Notes under the pieces: model-generated | Databases searched by the model: none | Told to the model about the DNA's origin: nothing | The model's input: the letters and a program-made list of their open reading frames with translations, nothing else | Translations under genes and position numbers: made by a program | In this document: positions 58,001-64,000 of the stretch, in pieces | Numbering within the stretch: position 1 is the stretch's first letter | Layout of the letters: the number at the start of each line of letters is the position of its first letter | Source of the DNA: Nematostella vectensis | Taxonomy: Eukaryota > Cnidaria > Anthozoa > Actiniaria > Edwardsiidae | Direction of reading: 5' to 3' | DNA: 64,000 nt | Assembly: GCF_932526225.1 (NCBI RefSeq) | Contig: NC_064039.1 | Coordinates: forward strand, 866,001 to 930,000

Positions 58001-61000
58001 GTTAATGTAACATCAACCACAGGAAACCCAAATCACCACAGAAAACCTGAAAAGAATGCCAGGGATTATAGGCTAGCACTACTTCATTGCCAGAGGCAGA
58101 AATATTACTTGAATCCTGAAGGATGGGGGGAGGGGGTCTGAATCCGGTTTATATCGATTTTCCAGGCAGCTTGTGTGTCCCAGTGCTGTCCTCCCCAATC
58201 CCATTCGCTATATTAAAATCTTCTCCATGGAAACTTAAATCATGTCTCTTTGACCAAAATCAAGGCAAATCCTTGACTATTTCTAGCCATTGCTCTGTTT
58301 GTTAAGTCACAGAAACAAAGGTGGATGTCAAACCTTGTTCTGGGTCTTATTTTGAAATACATGATAAACTGTGATTTATGTGATATGAAAGAGGGACGCA
58401 GGTTGAGAAGGGAAGAGACAGAGAATAAAGTATAAAGTATACTTTTTGTCTTGTTTGTGGATAAATGGTTAAGAATTGAGGGGCTAAACTGCACAAAACT
58501 CTAATAAGCCAATAAATTATAACCAAAACTAGTATAACCTAACACTACTACTAACCTACTTATACCATATATCTGCCCATAACTAACCATATTTAACCAT
58601 AACTAGTATAACCTAACACTACTACTAACCTACTTATACCATATATCTGCCCATAACTAACCATATTTAACCATAACTAGTATAACCTAACACTACTACT
58701 AACCTAACTACTGTATACCACATATCTGCCTGCTGTAGCCTACCAATTAACTATTTCAATATTTACTAATAAAATCAAACATGAATTCAACAATTACTAC
58801 AATTTTATCAATGAGCGTGATTTTAGTCGATGTGCAACGTTTAATGGGGAGGCATACCTGGGAGTCTTTACAACTTACATAGTGAGATATAATTTGCCCC
58901 ACCTGCAAAGTGGAAATTCTAGCAGAGTACATGAGAGAAATTGATTTAGCCCCCAACGAATGCAATTGTTAAAATGTACTAGAATATTATGTTATAAAAT
59001 TTACTAGAATATTATGCTATAACCAAATTCTTCCTTTTCAGGTGATAAGCCTAAAAGATAATGACAGCCTGGCAGCCCTGCTAGCAGTAGAGATCAGGGC
59101 AGACTTGTTGATTCTGCTGTCAGATGTGAATGGCATCTATGATGGGCCCCCTGATAATCCCCAGTCCCAGATCATGCACACATTTCACCCGGACAACTTC
59201 AAGGACGTTACCTTTGGGTCAAAGTCACGGGTTGGGCGAGGAGGCATGGAATCGAAGGTAAGGTTGGGCTATATATTGCACAATTACTATGTTTTCGTTA
59301 TTGTTGCAGTTATTATTTTCACTGGACGCTGATTAAATCTTTTAAGATAAAAGGAAATGTAAATATAGTGCTGCAAAATAAATTATTCCATTCTAGAATT
59401 ATCAAAAGGGACATTTTCGAATCTTTAGATAGGTATCTGACTATTTCCGTGCCTCCTCCAAGGGTTTATTATAGTTCCAAACATGCGTGTTTTTTACGCT
59501 TTGAGTAGGTGAGGTCAGCGGTCTGGGCTCTGGAGCGAGGGACGTCTGTGGTGATAGCTAATGGGACTGGAGAAGACTACCACGTGGTCAGGGATATCAT
59601 CAATGGGCGTAATGTAGGGACATTTTTCACAACCGCTGAGCAAATCGGACCGTCTATCGAGGACCAAGCGACCAAAGGTGAGAAGAAGTAGTCACCAAGG
59701 TCTACACACGTTAAGTCACATTAACACTTATGCAACTACCTGAGGAACAGGAGGGCTTCCTTATTGCTATCGCATTCACTTGGTGCTACTGTAGCTCTGA
59801 TTCCACGGGGGGTTAATAATGTAAATTATACCTTTCGATTTGTTTCTCCTCAGCTCGGGACGGTGGACGAGCTCTGCAGGCGCTGTCCGCTGAACAGGTT
59901 AGTAAGTCACATGCTTTAGTCCTTCTTCGGGGTATCATGATGCAGTGTGTTGCGGAAATGCTTTGAGAAAGGCGAAGACGGAAGATTATTGACTCGTAAC
60001 TTGGGATCAGCGAGAAAGAATGCACTCCGCTCATAGTGGAAATTTGTAAAACAAAACAAACAAAAAGGAAACAGGAGTGCTTCATAATGACCAAGAAAAT
60101 ATGCCTTTGTACGTCATGACTCATGTCTTAACATTTATTTTTCTGTTTCCAGCGAAAGCAAATAATCTATAAGCTGGCTGATCTGCTAATCGAGCGCAAG
60201 ACAGATATCCTTGACGCCAACACCATGGACCTTGAGGCCGCACGGCAAGAGGGCAAGCTGCCCGCGCCTATGATGGCGCGATTACTGCTGACCCCATCCA
60301 AACTTGAGCAGCTGGCTCAGGGTTTGCGTCAGATCGCTGACGGCTCGCACAAGAATATCGGGCGGGTGCTGAGGAAGACGCGAGTGGCGAAGGACCTTGT
60401 GCTACAGCAGGAGACAGTGCCTATTGGTGTGCTGATGGTCATCTTCGAGTCCCGTCCTGATGCCCTTGTTCAGGTGAGAAGACGACACTACTCTACACTA
60501 CTCTACTCGAACTCGAACTCAGAAAGTAGCTCAAGTGAGTTCAAGTTTAAGAACTCGAATAAATATTTTATGCTAGGCTTTTTTTAAGTATCGTTATCCA
60601 TATTGATAGGAATGAGAATAAATAAAAAAAGATAATTCACTAGAGTAAAAAAAATCGAGGGTAAATTGCGGAAAACGAAAAATATAGTTCGAGTTAGAGG
60701 AGAGGTCGAGTTATCTGGCCACCTTTACAAGTTTTTAAATCCTATTTGATTTGTCAAAAATTAAACTTTAACTTTCAATTAGAAGTTTTGTGGTGGCCGA
60801 CTTTAGCATCGAGGCATACAGTTTCCCCAGTGGTTTTGCTTTTATACATCATTAAGCAGCCCCTTGGCTTGTGTTATCCTCGACCCATTGACCCAGGGCG
60901 ACGAGGTCACCGGCGCGAGAACGAGGCAAAACAAGGCCGGCGGAGGAGTAGGGGGCCCAAATCCCCCCCTCCTCCTCCCCCCCACCACCACCACCTCGTT

Positions 61001-63688
61001 CTCCCGCCTCGCGCCGCACCCTTGGATGGGCTTGTACCGATGTTAGTCGCTTACTAAAAGTACCGACTCCGATAAATAAATACAAAAACCCCAAATAGTC
61101 GTGTTCGTGAACCAGAATAATAAATATAATACACCAGAAACTGGTATTCGATTCTTCTGCCCAAAGAAATCTTATTAAAGACCAAAATTTGGCAGAGTCG
61201 AATACCATTTTTTGGACTCCTATAAATACACACATTCCGAGTGAACGACATCTAGCAGCTATCAAACCTCCCTTTTTTCTTTTGATTAATGTCCATGTTA
61301 ATTTTTGTAGGTTGCATCTCTCGCGATAAGTACCGCCAATGGACTGCTTTTGAAGGGCGGCAAGGAGGCGTATCATAGCAACAAGTGTCTCCACAGCCTC
61401 GTGCAGGAAGCCCTTGAACTGCACGCCTCGCCCGAGGCCGTCAGTTTGGTATGGTAACCTTATTTCAATGTCAAATAGTCAACTCTTAGTAAAGCCCTTG
61501 AACTGCACGCCTCGCCCGAGGCCGTCAGTTTGGTATGGTAACCTTATTTCAATGTCAAATAGTCAACTCTTAGTAAAGCCCTTGAACTGCACGCCTCGTC
61601 CGCGGCCGTCAGTTTGGTATGTTAACCTGATTTCAATGTCAAATAGTCGACTCTTAGTAAAGCCCTTGAACTGCACGCCTCGCCCGCGGCCGTCAGTTTG
61701 GTATGGTAACCTTATTTCAATGTCAAATAGTCAACTCTTAGTAAAGCCATCGAACTTCACGACTCACCCGCGGCCATCGAACTACGCCTTTCCATCACTC
61801 AGACTATTGTTTTAACTTGATAATGTACTTGTATCCTGTGTAGAAAATACAAGAAATCAAGTGAAATTCACAATTCAAATAGACACGAAAATTTCGTGCT
61901 GTTAGTCTGCTTGTGATTGAACAATAAACATTATAGACATTTTTTTAGCATTTGAAGGATCGTATCGGTTCATTTTATGTGGCTAGTTATGACAAATAGT
62001 AACAATTATTTGGACTAACTTATTTGTCGTCGATCTTGTCCTTAGATTAGCACACGAGATCAAGTCGGGGATCTTCTCAAGTTGGAAGGGCTGATTGATC
62101 TAGTGATCCCACGTGGATCACCCGAAATGATCCGGCAGATTCAACAAGACAGCAAGGGGATACCTGTGTTGGGACACTCAGATGGCATCTGCCACGTGTA
62201 CATGGATAAATACGCAGACTTCGAGATGGCCGTGGACATAGGTGAGATTTGTGAGGGCGCTGTAGTGTGTAAGTAACCCATGGGGAGAGGGATGGGGGGG
62301 GGACATTTTAGTGTAAGTAACCCAGTGGGAGAGGGGTGGGGACATTTTAGTGTAAGTAACCCAGTGGGAGAGGGATGGGGACATTTTAGTGTAAGTAACC
62401 CAGTGGGAGAGGGGTGGGGGCGTTTTAGTGTAAGTAACCCAGTGGGAGAGGGGCGGGGGCGTTTTAGTGTAAGTAACCAAGTGCGAAAGGGATGGGGGCG
62501 TTTTATTGTAAGTAACCCAGTGGGAGAGGGGGGGGGGCGTTTTAGTGTAAGTAACCCAGTGGGAGAGGGGCGGGGGCGTTTTATTGTAAGTAACCCAGTG
62601 GGAGAGGGGTGGGGGCGTTTTATTGTAAGTAACCCAGGGGGAGAGGGGTGGGGGCGTTTTATTGTAAGTAACCCAGTGGGAGAGGGGCAGGGGCGTTTTA
62701 TTGTAAGATAAATCCCACATGGATCTAAGCTGTGGTTTAAAGCACTTCGTTCGAGTCAAAGTCGCCCTGCAGTTTTTTTGCCGATGAAGTTTAACTGAGG
62801 CAAACCGGCTATGCCATCCTGACGATTCCTAATAAGGACGAAACAGCTGTCCATGGTTGCCGAACTGCACGGGTAATAGACTGTGCTAGCGTCCCGTCTT
62901 GGCCCGACTGGTGCCAAAGTGTGTATGCTAGTGTGCTTTTAAAGTCCAAAGGGAGAGGGGTGGGGGACGTTTTAGTGTAAGTAACCCATTGGGAGAGGGG
63001 TGGGAGGCAGACTTTGAGATGGTTACGGATATTGGTGAGATCTGTAAGGTAGAGTTGAGGTGCTTGCTAAAAGCCACCTCACCCTTTTAAGATAATCGAG
63101 TATGACAATATTGTGACTCTTTCCCCTCTTCATTATAAGCCGTAACCGAGCAGAAAAACTTTCAGCACCAGAAGCACTTGTTCTACTTAAAAAACGCTAG
63201 ACCAATAGTTGAACACCTTAAAAAGCGTTAGACCGTAGTTGTTTTTTAGACCAAAAGTTTGGTTCTAAGTGTGAACATGATATAAAGAAACCAGGTTTAT
63301 CTATTCAGTGGAGGTTCTTAGTGTGAACATGATATAAGTAACAAGGTTTATCTATTAAGTGGAGGATTCTAAGTGTGAACATGATATAAGTAACCAGGTT
63401 TATCTATTAAGTGGAGGATTCTAAGTGTGAAAATGATATAAGTAACCAGGTTTATCTATTAAGTGGAGGATTCTAAGTGTGAAATGATATAAGTAACCAG
63501 GTTTATCTATCCAGTGGTGGATTCTAAGTGTGAACATGATATAAGTAACCAGGTTTATCTATTCAGTGGTGGATTCTAAGTGCGATTACCCCGCTGCGTG
63601 CAACTCCATGGAGACTCTCCTCGTTCACCGTGACTTGCTTGGTACAAGCGCACTGGACAAAGTACTCAAAGCTCTGAGAGAACGCGGG
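55082..63688 (+). CDS. ALDH18A1: Delta-1-pyrroline-5-carboxylate synthase, 5' part (12 exons; continues beyond window)
   Basis: Exons: 55082-55324, 55978-56121, 56474-56578, 56766-56918, 57957-57971, 59042-59257, 59509-59677, 59854-59897, 60153-60473, 61311-61448, 62046-62241, 63567-63688; all phases agree. The enzyme makes P5C from glutamate in mitochondria. The first ~35 residues are basic and acid-free, like a mitochondrial presequence. The glutamate-5-kinase domain shows [53 protein letters not shown] and [15 protein letters not shown]. The glutamyl-phosphate reductase domain follows, with [51 protein letters not shown] and the catalytic cysteine in DYPAACN. About the last 170 residues lie right of the window. 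Exon 5 is a 15-nt microexon. No truncation or frameshift is seen. Confidence 0.94.
56110..56412. repeat. ~58-bp tandem repeat duplicating the P5C synthase exon 2 donor
   Basis: The exon 2 end and donor (ctaaataag|gtggggaaagctgaagagct) recur about four times as 'attaataaggtgggaaagct', with 'gtctactgatcagtgtttat' as spacer. All copies retain AAG|GTGG, and the true donor is the first. Confidence 0.88.
57957..57971 (+). CDS. ALDH18A1: 15-nt in-frame microexon of P5C synthase
   Basis: ATAAAGAAAGGACCG lies between a good acceptor (ttctctacccctacag) and a consensus donor (gtgagt). Both flanking introns are phase 0, so inclusion adds IKKGP between DLAG and VISLKDND, and skipping leaves the frame intact. 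This is the same point where mammalian P5C synthase long/short isoforms differ by two residues. Splicing is predicted, not observed. Confidence 0.7.
58505..58735. repeat. ~73-bp tandem repeat, 3 units
   Basis: Three near-identical units with 'ctagtataacctaacactac' and 'ccatatatctgcccataact' in P5C synthase intron 5. Confidence 0.93.
60480..61310. other. P5C synthase intron 9
   Basis: No gene. A G/C-rich block with C and ACC runs (60950-61010) and a repeat-like piece 'aaatcttattaaagaccaaaatttggcag' near 61165 are seen. A similar sequence stands at 32565-32595 ('gtcttattaaagacgaaaaa'). Confidence 0.5.
61405..61775. repeat. 84-bp tandem repeat duplicating the P5C synthase exon 10 end and donor
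   Basis: The last ~40 nt of exon 10 plus its donor (gaggccgtcagtttg|gtatggtaacc) are repeated three further full times, plus a degraded fourth, with spacer 'aatgtcaaatagtcaactct'. Copies at about 61490, 61574 and 61658 keep the GTATGG or GTATGT donor. The 28-codon period leaves one frame open. Confidence 0.93.
62282..62710. repeat. 39-bp minisatellite, ~11 units (P5C synthase intron 11)
   Basis: Units with 'gtaagtaacccagtgggaga' and 'ggggtgggggcgttttattgt'. It begins about 30 bp after the exon 11 donor, and the unit itself contains GTAAGT. One isolated further unit stands at 62946-63005. Confidence 0.92.
62747..62945. repeat. ~195-bp dispersed repeat, copy 2
   Basis: Reverse-complement match to 17370-17567. 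It interrupts the 39-bp minisatellite of P5C synthase intron 11 (units lie on both sides), so it inserted after the array formed. Confidence 0.82.
63005..63052. pseudogene. Fragment duplicate of the end of P5C synthase exon 11
   Basis: 'gcagactttgagatggttac' then 'ggatattggtgagatctgtaag' repeats the exon 11 end and donor (62213-62260) with several substitutions. Together with minisatellite units on both sides it shows that a longer segment including the exon end was once duplicated. Confidence 0.85.
63255..63600. repeat. ~52-bp tandem repeat duplicating the P5C synthase exon 12 acceptor
   Basis: About six units with 'gtaaccaggtttatctatt' and 'agtggaggattctaagtgtg'. The last unit is the real acceptor and exon start (ctattcag|tggtggattctaagtgcg). 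Upstream units have TTCAG or TTAAG at the splice position. Confidence 0.92.
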
Positions 63689-63764
63689 GTAAGTTTAAAG
63701 TTACCTTTTTATTTTGAAAAATATTTCACAAGGGCGGAACGTTGATTAGAGCCATCAAAGCAAA

Positions 63765-63960
63765 GTATTTATCATCATCATCTCCACTATCATCATCTTC
63801 GTTATCATCATCACCACAATAATCATCATCTTTATCGTCATTATCATCACCAAAACCATCCTCATCATCATAGCCATCATCATCTTACCCATTCTCCCAC
63901 TAACAGCACCATTACCATCACTGCCACCACTAACACCACCATCATAACCAGACGCCCGTA
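63765..63960. repeat. ATC/ACC microsatellite-like tract
   Basis: Imperfect (atc)n and 'accatcatcatcttac'-type words in P5C synthase intron 12. The next exon lies outside the window. Confidence 0.85.
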
Positions 63961-64000
63961 GCCTTCTCCAAGCGTTACCAAGGTGACGTTGCGCAAAATC

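Noticed and set aside
60852-61424. 190-codon minus-strand ORF
   Set aside because: Overlaps P5C synthase exon 10 in antisense and a low-complexity G/C block. No motif.
62178-62759. 193-codon minus-strand ORF (proline/threonine-rich repeat)
   Set aside because: Antisense translation of the 39-bp array in P5C synthase intron 11 plus exon 11.
1-64000. tRNA or rRNA genes
   Set aside because: None recognised by eye. No cloverleaf-type GGTTCRANNCC box in a plausible setting was noticed, but a tRNAscan run would be needed to exclude them.

Overview
The window is eukaryotic genomic DNA. It carries spliced genes with GT-AG introns, AT-rich non-coding DNA, many minisatellites and small inverted-repeat transposons. 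Gene content (a secreted TSP1/VWA protein, prominin, a peroxisomal-type 2-hydroxyacid oxidase and P5C synthase) fits an early-branching metazoan. The protein flavour and the repeat texture suggest an anthozoan cnidarian, possibly Nematostella; this is an inference from the reading, not a database match.

Layout. 1-2869: non-coding, with minisatellites. 2870-15842 (+): a 19-exon gene for a predicted 1223-aa secreted protein with two WSC-like/TSP1-like units, five TSP1 repeats and a hemicentin/VWA7-type VWA region. Four of its TSP1 exons are recent tandem copies with their introns. 15843-17765: minisatellite and dispersed repeats. 17766-24667: a 6.9-kb mobile element flanked by a perfect 6-bp target duplication (CACGCT). 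Its terminal inverted repeats consist of a unique end plus 1.3-1.4 kb of 10-bp tandem repeats. The GC-richer core encodes a zinc-binding ORF and a frameshifted family-B DNA polymerase/helicase. 26518-44805 (+): prominin, 24 coding exons, 884 aa, five membrane segments. 47770-51050 (-): 2-hydroxyacid oxidase, 5 exons, 355 aa, convergent with prominin. 55082-63688 (+): P5C synthase (ALDH18A1 type), 12 exons in the window, C-terminus beyond the right edge. It is divergent from the oxidase.

The genes are unrelated housekeeping and cell-surface genes and do not form a pathway cluster. P5C synthase (mitochondrial, proline/ornithine synthesis) and the hydroxyacid oxidase (peroxisomal) share a roughly 4-kb intergenic region, half of which is one 16-bp satellite array.

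Three points deserve most attention. (1) The polymerase/helicase element with inverted satellite TIRs, for which I see no integrase or transposase. (2) Many intronic minisatellites have repeat units that straddle an exon-intron boundary and so multiply splice donors or acceptors, including in prominin and P5C synthase. (3) P5C synthase has a 15-nt in-frame microexon exactly where mammals make the two-residue long/short splice variants.

Exon boundaries were placed by hand from GT-AG rules, reading phase and family similarity. All phases close for the three complete genes.
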